Position numbers and translations under genes: made by a program. Below, one piece after another: positions 51,380-64,000 of a stretch of DNA of 64,000 bases. The first letter of the stretch is position 1, and the number at the start of each line of letters is the position of its first letter. The notes beneath the pieces were generated by a model. The model ran no database searches. It was not told where the DNA came from and was given only the letters and a program-made list of their open reading frames with translations. The stretch is from Cyprinodon diabolis (Eukaryota > Chordata > Actinopteri > Cyprinodontiformes > Cyprinodontidae): positions 27,080,603-27,144,602 of the forward strand of contig CM060076.1 of assembly GCA_030533445.1 (NCBI GenBank). Direction: 5' to 3'.

Positions 51380-52325
51380 CAGTGTTGGGAGTTAGTCATA
51401 ATACTGCACTAGTCCAATTAAATGAGTATTTTTTTGCAGCGTTTTTATTCTCATTACACTTTCACGAGTACAGAGCAACGAAATCAACTCTCTGCATTTA
51501 ACCCATCCCCTTGGGGAGCGGTGGGCTGCCATTGTGCGGCACCCGGGGAGCAGTGTGGGATTAAGCGTCTTGCTCAGGGACCTAGGGTGGTCGTCTGTGG
51601 GATTATGGCTTCAACTCACGACCTCTGGATTCCAAGTACAATGGACTAACCCCCTATTTTGTACATATTGATAACATCGTTACTACAACTGGATTATTCA
51701 AAGGGACTTTTCCAAAGTGCTGGCTCTCTCTGCAAAAAAAAAATTGCAAAAAAAAAAAAGGTTTTAAAATATCTAATTTGCTTTATTGTTCTTTTATCAT
51801 TAAAAAAAAACATAATTACTTTTACATACTTATCCCACTACTTACAACAAACTGCTGCAGATTAGCATAGTGTTTTTGATAATAAGTCCTATTCATAAAT
51901 TAGTTATTTTAATTATTAGTATTAGACATTTTATAAAAAATAAAGTTAGAATTGTAAATATACAGTCATATGTTTATATTACTTTTTTATTTATTTATTA
52001 CTGTTTTCAAGGGTGTACTTAAAAAAATGAAATTGTCTAGCGCTGTTTTAAATGATATTTCTTTTTGTATACACTCGTGTGTACAAAATGACAAGTCTAA
52101 GTTATATATTTTATACTTGAACCCTTAGTTTTATTTAAAGTTCCAATAAAAGGAAATTCATCCAAATGAATCCACATTTAAATCATAAAGATGAAATGCA
52201 TAGTTACTTTGCCTAGAATCTAGTTACTCTGATTGCCCAGTTACTGAGTTACTAACTCGGTTACTTTTTTTGGAGAACTAAGTAGTAACAGTGAGAAGTA
52301 AATAGTAGTAATGTTCCCAGCAATG
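51380..52325. mobile_element. hAT MITE with CAGTGTTGGG ends, carrying a SINE
   Basis: Starts CAGTGTTGGGAGTTAG and ends TTCCCAGCAATG. Near the right end it has GTTACTGAGTTACTAACTCG and AGTAACAGTGAGAAGTAA, the repetitive AGTAAC/GTTACT content of a well-known fish hAT MITE. Flanks TTCGAATC and TACAAATC agree at 6 of 8 positions, a decayed TSD. The 946-bp length includes the SINE. Confidence 0.65.
51463..51655 (-). mobile_element. tRNA-derived SINE-like element, copy 3
   Basis: The most complete copy: ACGAGTACAGAGCAACGAAA, then TTAACCCATCCCCTTGGGGA, then GGGAGCAGTGTGGGATTAAG and TCTTGCTCAGGGACC. The minus-strand B-box reads GTTGAAGCC, one mismatch from GWTCRANNC. It lies inside the hAT MITE. Confidence 0.65.
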
Positions 52326-52900
52326 TACAAATCTAAAATTTCAATTGGCAAACAAAAAGTTATTAAAAGAAAGCTACTTTTGGAATTTGTCACAAGTCAT
52401 AGAGATACAGAAATAAAAGGAATGGTAGGAAATAATATACTCTGGTCAGATAGGACCAAAATCAAACCCATTGACCTTTACACAAAATCTGTGCAAGAGA
52501 TATTGCAAAACAAAAAATAATTATAAGTCATAAGTATATCAATGTAAACCCATGATGCAGTGGTGGTGGCGGCATCATCCTGTTGAGTGGAAGTATTTCT
52601 TTACTTAGAGGCTGCGAAAATTGGTTGGAAAGATCATAATAGCTAAATACAGGAAGATCCTGGTAGAGAATTGCTGTAAAAGGATTTAGACTGGGCTGGA
52701 AATGCAGAACTAAATGTTTTTTGGGAATGGAAAAGTTCAGTGGAATTATTAACATGAAATAATTATCTGCTTTGGAAAAGCCCTGTAAAAAAAACAGACC
52801 TGAATCTAATTAAGAATCTGGTGCAGAACTTTTAGGCAATATGGAAGTGATTGTTGGTTGTTTGGATTGATTCTGAGGGCCTAAACCCAAACCTATTCCA

Positions 52901-54242
<1,342 letters not shown>

Positions 54243-54714
54243 TGAGTTTACAGAGTTGTATATCATTAGTATGCATCTGTGCAGCAGATGTACACATGTG
54301 TGGGGTTTTCTATCACACGCTACACCCCTGTCAGCCATGGCTGGCTACACCCACACCTAATGGTAATGAGGCATTCTGCCCTACAAAAAGTACAGCTACA
54401 GTATGTGTCACAGGTATGTGTACTTTACACATGTAATCATGCGTGGTATGCGTATCAATATATTTACGTGAAATATCACCAGGCAAACAGTGCCATATAA
54501 AATAATCATTGCCATTACAACTTTCTCATATTTTGATTTGGGACAAAACATAAGCCTATTGGAAATGAATGTTACTGTTTATCAAAGGGCTATTCATAAG
54601 GTACTACAAATTTTATATAACAAAAATCTTGTTTTTAACTGCAAAACAAATGAGAATTTTATTGTCTTCAGAGTATCAGTTTGTAAACTGTTGCATTCAC
54701 AAACATACAATTAA

Positions 54715-55073
54715 AGGTATAGTGTAGGATGTTCTTTTTCCGGGTGGATCATCAAAATAAGTGGTCCTCCTAACTGTCAGTTACTCTGCTGATATGTTTA
54801 CGTAAGGCCGTCCTACATGCGTGTCTCCATTTTCACCAACCAGTGGTGAGTCTGACATAGTGAAAAATTGCAAATCTTCCTTTGGAAAGTAAGCCTGTAT
54901 GAGTGATACAAACTGCAACTTTAAACAGAGTGTGCATGAGGAGAAATGGGCTTGTGGACACTCTCACACATGCATTCAATAGGCATTCCCTCTCGGGAAT
55001 GGATACAGGGTTGTGCATGTTCTTTTTTTCTTTTTTAAGTTTAAAAAATTCACCAAAATCCTCCACTATTCCT
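54715..55073. mobile_element. TTAA-flanked MITE (Kolobok/Angel-like)
   Basis: TTAA on both sides (54711-54714, 55074-55077). The termini AGGTATAGTGTAGGAT and, on the complement of the right end, AGGAATAGTGGAGGAT agree at 13 of 16 bases. 359 bp, non-coding. Same insertion type as the foldback at 32747, but a different family. Confidence 0.75.
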
Positions 55074-55227
55074 TTAATCAAGAGCTGTGTTTTGAAAACC
55101 CAGTTTTACTTATTTTATTGCTTTTTTTCTTTTCAGTTTTGTATGTAGACTAAAAATGTAACTTTAGTTCTACTTTGACCAGAATTCCTTTATCACATTT
55201 GCTGTTTTTCTTCCTCGTTGCTTCTAA

Positions 55228-55479
55228 CACTGCAAAAAGGATCTAGAAATAAATACAAATTTCTTAAATTAGGTGTATTTACCCTTAATTTTAGGAGGTA
55301 AATGAGACAATTTTCCAATAGAATGAGATTTTTCGCTCTTAAAATAGGATAATTAGATAATGCACTTGAAATAAGACAAAACTATTGGTTTTTTTTTTTC
55401 TTATTTTAAATGTCAATTGTCTTGTTCCATTTATTTTAAGAAAAAAATAACTTATTTAGATTTTAATGTTTTTGCCGTG
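55228..55479. mobile_element. CACTGCAA-type MITE, copy 2
   Basis: 252 bp from CACTGCAAAAAGG to GTTTTTGCCGTG. It shares TCTAG(A/AC)A..., GTGTATTTA(C/A)CCTTAATTTT and ATGTCAATTGTCTTGTTC with copy 1 at 1664. No clear TSD. Confidence 0.6.
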
Positions 55480-58400
55480 TTCAAACTTAAAACCAGACTT
55501 CTTATCTCTTTCAATATACAGTATCTCTTCTTGCCTCTCTATCCTGAAGGTCAGCAGAAGGAAACACATGACTTTGCACATTAAAACTTCTCCACCCCGT
55601 TTATTTTCTCTCATAAATCCTCAATATCTTCACAGAGCAGTTAAATTTACCCTTATATTATATCACGCAGATTTACTATTAATAATATCTTTTTGATGTG
55701 ACTCTTCATTTACAAATGATTTTGTACTTTGTGATTATGTATCAAATTAAATTTTAATAAATTAAGTCTATTGTTTTTATCTGTTTCCACACAACTAAAT
55801 GTGAAAGGGGTGTGAAAACATGTAAAAGGTATTGTGTGAATATAAAAATATTTAGTGATCAGCTGAGAAAGATGAGAAAAGTCCATCTTATTGCAGGAAT
55901 TAGGCACTTTATTGTCCTTGTTATAGCACTATAAAAGGGCTCCGGAAATAAATGAGTCTGTTACATCTGTACAGCAAAAGTCCTTCAAATATGGACCTTT
56001 TAAAAAAAAATGCATTTATGAAACCTGTACGCTTTGATGATGCCGCTACTCTTCAGCGAAACAGACCCGCCATTAATGGGTTAAACCCGTATTGAGGCTT
56101 CCTTTTTTTTTTTGTTACTTGTGCTGTAATGAACTCGCCCAGAATGGCTATGCCCCGGAGCTGTTCATTTCCTTCCTTTGCTCTGCCGGCCTCTGCCTCC
56201 TGCTCATCACAAATGTGTCTCATTTAAGAATAATACGTGCACCTAGCTGGATGCTGCAGAAATTCTGGCTCTACAAATTTACACCATAGACAGCTGTTTC
56301 TCTGTGGTGGCAAACATTGTAAAAATGTGAAAGCCATAGTGTGTGAAACTAAAGTGCCTTCCAATTAGAATTTGATGATCTTAAATGCAAATGGATAATT
56401 GATTAAATATTAAATTGCTTCCTTAGCAACTAAAGGAGCATTTCTTTCAGTTGAAAATGCACCATTATCCAGTAAGCTTCCACTCCTAGCACAGCAGCAC
56501 CCACCCCCACCCAAACCACAGCTCAGAGTGAAGCGAGAGGAGAGTGAGATGTCGCCAGCCCACCACAGTGTCACATATGACACTCAAATCCGAGCATAGT
56601 GTTGCATAGTGATTTGCGTGCATGCGCTATTCCAAACTGAGAGTGGCGTTTGTGACGAAGCCAGCTCCTCGCCACACTTCACTGAACTGTGTTGCCAGAA
56701 AGTTCTCTGCCAACTTGCCAGAATTAATCAACGCAAAAAAAAAAAAAACTTCACTCTGGTTTTTCTTTTCTGTTAGAAAAAGTTTGTAATTGACAAAAGT
56801 TTTTTTCCCCCTTCGGCTTCAGTTTTCGGTGCAACTATATATATATCGTTTTTTTTATGCTAGGCTTAGATGGAAGAAAGAAATGGAGCTGATTAATAAA
56901 CAATAGGATGATTTGAATTTAGTATTTGACAGGCAATTAAAAACGTGGAATATGTTTATATTAATGCAGTTTCTTCATGTCATTCAACTTTGTACTGTAG
57001 GCAAGGACTGCAAATGTAGGTCACTGTGAGCTTCCGATTACTTTCTTGGCCAGTGTTTGAACATGTAAAAAAAGAATAAAACTGAAAGCGTGCATTTGTG
57101 TGAAATCCTGATCATACACCACTGTTGGTTTTAAGACTTTGGACCGTATTACATACGGAATAAAATACATTTTCAAGGAAGATGCACAAATCAAAGAAAA
57201 TCTAACGCTTTAGTGTTGATTAGCTCCATGATGCAGTATGTGATAACAGGGTGAACTTGCCTCTCCCCTGCAGAACTCACTTTCATTCCCCTTTTTCTCT
57301 CTCTCTGTGTGAGTCTTTTCCTTTTTCCTCTTTCCAGATTATTATATCAGCAGGGTTGGTACCGTAAATAATGTGGGCTTCTTTTCCCCCAGCTTTTTGC
57401 ATGCTGCGATTTAGCCTTTAGCCCCTTAGCAGAGTGCTTGGCTATTTTTGGAGCTTGGACCCTGGCAGAAGGAGTCGGAGATGAAGGAGTAGGAGGGAGT
57501 GAGTTTGTGAGGGAGGGAGGAAGCATTCAGGTCCAATGTGGCTAGCACACCCTCAGCATCTATCGCCTCAGGGAAGAGAGATGATTGGCTCGGAGTGTGT
57601 GGGTAAACACAGACTTGTGCATCAATGATGCCAAATGCTGCATGAAGCATGCAAGCTCTCAACTTCAAAAATCTATTTATTGGTTCTGTAGTGATATAAA
57701 ATCTATTAATCTAAGTTATACAACTTATGTGTCAGATCTTTAATAAATTAAATATTTCTCTAATTATTCATGAGTCTCATATCAACATTTACTAGGCTAA
57801 TTCATGGTGTGGAAAGGTTGTTGGAGTCTGTCGCCTCTGCAGATTTTCACTTTGGATGTTGGACTGAAAATCCATTATGTAAACAGTTTTATGACTCCAA
57901 CAGCATTTTCACTGTAAAAATGTTTATTTATTTATTTTTTTATGTAGATTCGTTATTACAGTGTTTTAGCTGTAAAATAATGTTTAAAGTTTTTATATGT
58001 AATGTTAGGTTTTCCCAATCGGAAGCACTGATATTCAACACACATCAGAGTTGTTCAAATAAAAACATCTGTTTTTTTTGTGCTAAAGATTAATTTAAAT
58101 TACTCTGATACAAAGTTAAAATCAATGCAATGGATTTGTCTTGAAGCACAGTAGCAAGTGCTGTAAATTAACAGGATTGCAAGATAGCATAAGCTACATT
58201 AATGTAACAGTAAGTCACGTTTAACTCCATAACCAGTGATATTCTAGATACTGTAGTGTTAAATCATGTTTTTTCATACATTTGATAATAATCCAAGCAC
58301 AGAAGGTCAAATAAACCAGACTTGACAATGATAGATGCAGTTTAAAGTTAAGTCTTATTAAAATTCACATGTAGAGCAGTTATCTAAAATGCCAGCCTAC

Positions 58401-59641
58401 ATATAATGTTTACTTTTTTTGATGCCACAAAGTTCCTGTTAATTATTTGCGGATTTAACTTAAAGTTTTTTTCTGTTGCACAAACTTGGTACTGCTCCCT
58501 GAGCATCATAATATTTAATGATTAGTGTTACAGCTGCTCTTTGCAGTTTTTTTCCCCCCAGTGGGGACAACTGTTTGAGCACAACACACAGATCAAGCCT
58601 GTGACATTTTAAAGGAAAATAAAACAGACTCTGATGGTCAAAGGAAGTAAAAATCAATTATATCAACAAAATAACAAGCTGCATCCACAGTACATACATA
58701 CAGTAGGCGGTGATTCTTAAAAAACAATGATATGTCTTACTGTGTGTACTGCTAATGTAAAATTACAAGCAGTACATATACGGTAAGCTGATGAGTTAGG
58801 CAGAGACCCAAACACTGCTCATTAAATTAAAACCTAATGGAACCATTCAATGATACTTGATTTATTAGATTAGGACAATCTTAATTTTAAATGAATCCTC
58901 AAAGAATTATGAATTGAATCTAATGAAAACCTTTTTTTCTCGAGAAGTCTCTAGTTAGTGGAGTGCATTACATTTTTTTTTTTTTTTTATCAATATAGCC
59001 TATCAAATGGGTCAAAGCATGCCGAATAACTTTTATGGAAATAATAAAAAAACAAAACCCTTAAAATAAAGTGAAATTATGTATGAATTGTATATTAATG
59101 ATAATTTTTTTTTATTTAAATTATCCATTTTTTCATGTCCTGAAAATGGTTTTGCATCTACAGTGTTAAGCTTAGTTGTTAAAAACCTGCTTCAAAATGT
59201 CCGTAAAGAGAATTCAGAAATTCATTTCTCAGAATCAAAATATGTCAAATGTATTTGAAAAAAAAAAGAAAAATTCAGATAATCACTTTTAATTGTTTAT
59301 TCCATGTGTTACATTTTGACATAAAGCAAAACATTATTTAACCAGAAAGAGGAATAATATATAAAGGACTGCTTATTTTCACTAAGTTGTAGTGTAGACA
59401 TGAAACGAAAATATACAATATATGTATGCATATATAATATGCAGCATCTTGTCATTTTCACCTATTTATGTTTTCATATTATGCTATGCTATTAAATTAT
59501 GTATTAACAATTGTGCAGTGAAAACTAAAGGAGAATAAAGATTAAAATGTTTCATCTTATCTACCATAAGACGTATTAGGTTTGATTGCCCTAAATGCTG
59601 CCTTCTATCATCTTGTACTGATAAAGAGGTGGACATATGTG

Positions 59642-59704
59642 TATGCAAGCTGAATAAAGTGATTAATTCAATTTGCATACATATGCAAGCTGAATAAAAT
59701 GATT
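59642..59704 (+). repeat. 40-bp period direct duplication just upstream of the exon B acceptor
   Basis: TATGCAAGCTGAATAAAGTG at 59642 recurs at 59682 with one change (AAAATG), spaced 40 bp. The copies lie 50-110 bp before the 3' splice site. Confidence 0.8.
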
Positions 59705-59754
59705 GTTTCTTTCATCCTGTTGCATTTATATACACTTTCCTGTTTGTCCAACAG

Positions 59755-60276
59755 GTCCAGCCTGGGCTACACCAGTAGCTGCTGTGAGCCAGCAGAGTCT
59801 CCTTCCCCATTCTTATGGCCTCCCTCAACCTCCGTCCTTTAGCCACAGTGTGACCGTCCAGTCACCCCTCTTAGGGGTAACCCCTTCGATCCAGACACCT
59901 GGGGCTCCACAGCATCCCCTCATGACCACCCACTTCCAGCTCACGCCACAGTCAACTCAGCAGGGGCCCTCCTTGGTGCTGAGCATGCCCAGTCAGCCTC
60001 CATATCCTGCAGCTCAGCCCAGAGTTACGCCATCCGGCCTCGCTGCCCAAGCCAACCAGGTGGTTCATCCAAACCCTCACAGCATGATGGGCAACGGCCA
60101 CTTAACCTCTCACTCCAGCCTCCTCCAGCCCCCTTCTCTGCCTCTCACCAATGGACAGGCTGCAGTGCATGCTCAGAATACAGCTGCAGACAATCAGGAC
60201 AGTCCCAATGGGTTGCAAATGTTGCGGACAGTCGGGAGTGGGAAGTACGAGTTCAGTGACCCGGGACACCCCAAAG
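59755..60276 (+). CDS. Large internal coding exon B of the same gene, disordered P/S/Q/T-rich segment
   Basis: The exon follows a pyrimidine-rich tract ending TGTTTGTCCAACAG and ends at CAAAG|GTAAGC. It is 522 nt (174 codons), phase 1 at both ends, and open throughout, which is striking in AT-rich DNA. Its base composition is also clearly GC-richer than its flanks. The product begins GPAWATPVAAVSQQSLLPHS and is dominated by Pro, Ser, Gln, Thr and His. It becomes less repetitive at its end (LRTVGSGKYEFSDPGHPKG), which may be a conserved linear motif. No zinc finger, homeodomain, HMG box, membrane segment or coiled coil is visible. A symmetric phase 1/1 exon can be skipped without a frameshift. 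The segment resembles disordered regions of nuclear coregulators, but this is only an inference. Reading on past the donor reaches TAA at 60288, so retention of the next intron would truncate the protein. Confidence 0.85.
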
Positions 60277-63200
60277 GTAAGCCCAAGTAATTCTCACCAA
60301 TGCACTCTTAATGTTATACTTTGACTTTTTTCCTTCTGATTCTACCTGTAAATTGTTTATAGATTTGTGTTTTTAACAGGGGAATCCAAGCTGACACATT
60401 TTTTTTATCAAATCACAGGCTTTTTTTTTGCTTGCGACCTCCTCTGATATGGGGTCTCGTTGGAATGAAACACACAGGCTTGTGCTTTCTGTCTGTAAAT
60501 AAGAGCCGTTTCACATTCCGGCAGCTACTAAAAAGGCTCTAAACATTCAGGCAATAGGTTGTCAGATACAATTTGCAACCATAGCGAATTTACCTTAAAG
60601 CTTCTCCAAGGTTGCAGAGAATAGAGGTGTGACTTAAACCTGGTCTACTTCTTATAAGCCGTTCTTCGCTGAAAGTGTTGGACTGATCCCAAACTGCTAT
60701 ACCATAGCAAACATCTGTAATATTGTGCTTTGAAATTGGTTTTCACTGTGTCAGGTTAATCCTTTTTTTTGCTCTTGGTTGCAATACACACAAGTCCTAC
60801 TAAAGACAAGGCAGGAAGAGCTTTCAGTCCCTGCCCTCACATCTCTTTTGAAATCTTTTGAAGCATTGTTGATTCGCGCTGTGTTTGTGAGGGTGCCTCA
60901 CAGCTCCACCTCACGCCTGAGCCTGCAAAGCCAGAAATCAGTGTTTGCTTTAACCTTGCCGTTTATTACGCAGACTGCTAGAAACAGATGTTCGCAATTC
61001 CCAAACCAATTTTCACATTTAATGAAGCTTTTAATTTAGGCTTAGATTGTTTTCTTTTACCTGACTCATTTTGATCAATAAAATGGCTTCCAATGAACCT
61101 GTAGATTGCAAAAAGCAATTATTTTGAGCGGCTGCCTGTGATACATTGAAATGAGGCTGCAGGTAGAAATGGAAGTGGATAATTGGATAGGCTCATCTGC
61201 TTTGTCCGGTTGAATACAAACTTTTTAGACACTTTAATGCTTAATAGACTGTTAGGACTCATTTACGTGGTAAAATGTATTCTCCCTGGCCAAAGACATA
61301 TAGAGCCTGATTTGAAGTGCTGTAATTGTTGAGATCCCAGAGTTTCTTCCTGAATAGCACTAGATAGATTCCAGTCTGTAAGTCATGAAGGTAATGTGAC
61401 AAACTCAGCAAAAATAGGTGAACCAGTCAGCGTCATTTAATTAGCAGCGATAACATCTCCTCAGCAGCATCTCTAAGCTGACAGGAATCCTTTATGTCTC
61501 TGCTGGTATCACATTGATGCTCTGGCTATCCATGACTGTTCAGTCCCAGGATCTCTTTTTAAGCTCCAGCTTTTTTCATGAGGTCCCAACTCCCAACCTA
61601 CAACGGATTTTATCTTGTCTGTTTTAAATCAATGAACACTGAATTTAAATGTGGCAATGGTACCTTCTGTCCTACTGTTTTGGCATAATATTGAAATATT
61701 GAGGGAAAGCTGTGGAAAGGAATCTTTCATCTGTTTTTGTCCCAACTTTCTGTCTAGATAATTTTTTTTGATAAGTTACAAAGGTATGAAGGGGTTGGGC
61801 TACATAAAATACAAAGAACAAGCAGATCGGAATAACTTTATTTGCAATTGAAAAGAGCACAATGTTGTTCCAGAGCAACCCGTTCAATAGACACAATAGA
61901 ACAACGTACATGGGGAGACAGGGGCCTGCAGCCATTGGAAGGCACTATCCTTGGGCTAGAAGAAAACTGCAAACACAGGGGGATATATGTGAATAAACGC
62001 ATACTTGGTACACCCCTGTATGGAGATGTAAATCATATGTAATCCTGGCAAATCAAATTTTTTTTTTAGCAGCGAGGATAGATTTTCAGCAGATAGATTT
62101 TCAGACAGTAAAGTATCTGTAAAAACCTTGAAAAACTATTTTCAGTAATATCCATTATCAAGAATACAAATATTCACATAATACAGGTTTTGTACTGGCA
62201 GTATATAATATCACGGCAAGATAATGCTTAGAATAAGACATGTATTTTATCAATTTAGATTTATAATAAAGATGCAATTATCTAACCTTGAACGCAAGAT
62301 TAATTGTTGTTAGTGTTGTTAATTCACCAGGAAGATACATCTTGCCAATAGATGTTTTAGCCTAAATACAGAAATGTTTCAGACCAATGAAATATAGTGA
62401 TGTTTATGATGTCAACCAGCAGAACCAGGCTGAAGCAGAACAAACGTGGCTGCACCATTTCTCTAAACTCTGCTATTTAGTCTGTTTTAGGTAGAATACC
62501 CTTCATTTCTTTTTGAAAAAATGAGCAAAGGACGTGATGTTTGCCTTTATTGGTCGGTAAGATGTTTGTTCCTTCCGAACAGATTTGGTAAGAAATTGAT
62601 TTATCAGTCCACTCCGTAAGTAGTGAAGCTAATAAAGAATGTGATGCGCCACAGCTGCTTCTGTTGCTGCGTTTGGATAAAATCTTGACATGGAGGCATG
62701 ATTTACCCGCTTCAGCTTGAAGAATTGTACTGATTCTCCCTCCCTTTGGCAAACTTTCCACATGAACCTTTCCAGATAGATACTGTGTAGAGTTAAATTT
62801 GAACTACACTGATCAATCTGGTTTATGTTACATTATTTCATACCACGATTTATCTTGCACTGATACCATTTTTTTAATCTTTCTTTCATGTCTGTCCTTA
62901 AAAATTACAATTTCTATTGGGTCAAAAAAAAAAGTTTTGGACTATTCCTATTTATGCTTCCAAGCTGGTGCTTGTCTTGTATATTTGATAAAGGTGAAAG
63001 AGAAATGTGATTATTCAGTATTTGACCTACTGTTCACCATCTAAATCCAGTCGTGGGGAGAGTAGATTAGTCTGATCCAGGATTCATTTTGGACCAGATA
63101 GTGACGCCATAAATCACTCAAAAGCGATTGTCCTGTTTTAGTAGCAGTGATGTTTTAGCTGATTTTACTCTAGTACTTCAAGCATAAACAAAAAAAAAAA

Positions 63201-63292
63201 CATTTACTAATGAATTAAACAGACTATGGCATCTTCAATGATTGTGTGCAAACAGAAAAAAATAGACATATCTGTTGGATTTTGCCAGATTA
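60277..63292 (+). other. Start of the intron after exon B
   Basis: Begins GTAAGC. No further exon is recognised. 60470-60580 and 61080-61260 are candidate conserved non-coding stretches. The ORFs here have no recognisable features. Confidence 0.45.
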
Positions 63293-63596
63293 CAGTAGCA
63301 GCCATTCAAAATTGTTCTTTCCAGCTAAAAGGCAGCCGATTTTCAGCCCACTTCCCTCCAACTCCCAGCGAAATCCCCTCCAACTTCTGGCCTCTAGAGT
63401 GACCCGGCTTGCAAATTTCTTTTTACGCTTATTCCTGAATTACAGGGTCTGCCCAGAAGATGATGGTTCTCTTTAGATATTAATGTTCACAAATTATGAC
63501 AGAATATTTTAGTACAAATATTAAATAAATAATGTAAAAGGAGACCAGGCAAGGGCCCATCAAGGAAAGTGGGGTAATTTTGAATGGCTACTACTG
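63293..63596. mobile_element. TA-flanked MITE (Tc1/mariner-type), copy 2
   Basis: 304 bp with ends CAGTAGCAGCCATTCAAAAT and a right end complementary to CAGTAGTAGCCATTCAAAAT. TA lies on both sides (63291-63292, 63597-63598). It aligns through CCCCTCCAACTTC, GAATTACAGGGTCTG and AAGGAAAGTGGGG with copy 1. It lacks the GAATGGCAGCC tandem run. Confidence 0.8.
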
Positions 63597-63598
63597 TA

Positions 63599-64000
63599 CT
63601 TACAGTTTCAAAGCAGAGGTGGAACATTTCAGCCCTCTGCCTGTTCGGCATCGCCGTGTTTGGAGACATGTTAGTTAGAAAAGTAGAGATTGAGATAAAT
63701 GCTAGATTACTGATTGTGTGTTGTACAAATATTTGAAGTGGTGACAGTTTTCTGATTGTGAGAGGAATATTACCGGAGGAGAATACTCCATGCAGAAACA
63801 CATGAGGAGCTTCAGCAGACAACAGAATTAATTAGTGAGTCTTCATTTTATTTCAGATTTGTATTTTTTTTGCTGTGATGGAATATCTAGGAGAAATATT
63901 GGAAGTTTGTTTGTTTGACTTTTAGACAATATATGTATGTAAGCCTCTATAGGGACTGCTGCTTAAGTTGCCTGTGCTAATGATTGACTAGAGCAGATCT
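63599..64000. other. No gene seen
   Basis: Non-coding sequence to the window end. Confidence 0.5.

Larger units (their letters stand above)
51085..52900 (+). pseudogene. Decayed Tc1-like transposon, split by a hAT MITE
   Basis: The left part has CAGGCCAGCCAAGAAGGACA and AGAAGCAGCCAAAGAGGCC, then GTGATCCACAGAGATTAA, as in Tc1 transposase genes. After the insertion (51380-52333) the frame resumes with GGAATTTGTCACAAGTCATA and ILWSDRTKIK, the WSDE block with the catalytic Asp visible but Glu replaced by Arg. Then come GTGGTGGTGGCGGCATCAT and ACCTGAATCTAATTAAGAATC, the downstream blocks. Many frameshifts make it inactive. Confidence 0.65.

Overview
The window is AT-rich vertebrate DNA, most consistent with a teleost fish. 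The case for a fish rests on the repeats: Tc1/mariner copies, hAT elements and MITEs with 8-bp target-site duplications (TSDs), TTAA-flanked Kolobok/Angel-like MITEs, tRNA-derived SINEs and long (TA)n arrays. Coding content is very sparse. There are no operons, rRNAs, tRNAs or CRISPR arrays.

Only two exons are well supported, both on the + strand and probably from one gene. Exon A (54030-54177) enters in phase 0 and leaves in phase 1. Exon B (59755-60276; 522 nt, 174 codons) is phase 1/1, so A joins B in frame across a 5.6-kb intron. B ends at a strong GTAAG donor and the gene runs off the right side of the window. The protein segment is rich in Pro, Ser, Gln and Thr with no catalytic domain. 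It resembles the disordered part of a nuclear or transcriptional regulator, but I cannot name the gene. Everything left of 54030 is either a very long intron or the intron plus 5' flank. Weaker exon-like pieces lie at 38078-38268, 46974-47198 and 50544-50585, plus a minus-strand ORF at 4181-4600.

Repeats by region. 0-16 kb: a CACTGCAA MITE, a cluster of perfect hairpins, a solo LTR with 5-bp TSDs, a SINE and a LINE-like 3' tail. 16-25 kb: a Tc1 element interrupted by a hAT remnant, a Tc1 terminal fragment, a hAT inside another hAT-type element (both with exact 8-bp TSDs), and a palindromic hAT MITE. 26-37 kb, the densest part: a SINE, a decayed ZBED1-like hAT transposase split by later insertions, a zinc-finger DNA transposon containing a solo LTR, a 923-bp foldback element with 400-bp arms, and a 1.3-kb hAT deletion derivative. 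37-42 kb: long (TA)n arrays and a Tc1 transposase fragment. 42-50.5 kb: essentially repeat-poor. 51-53 kb: a SINE inside a hAT MITE inside a decayed Tc1. 54.7-64 kb: three MITEs around the two exons.

No new functional system can be claimed. The most interesting observations are the recurrent hAT derivatives that keep a BED-type zinc finger but lose the catalytic part, the long foldback element, the layered insertions that give relative ages, and an in-frame pair of 5' splice sites 12 nt apart in exon A.
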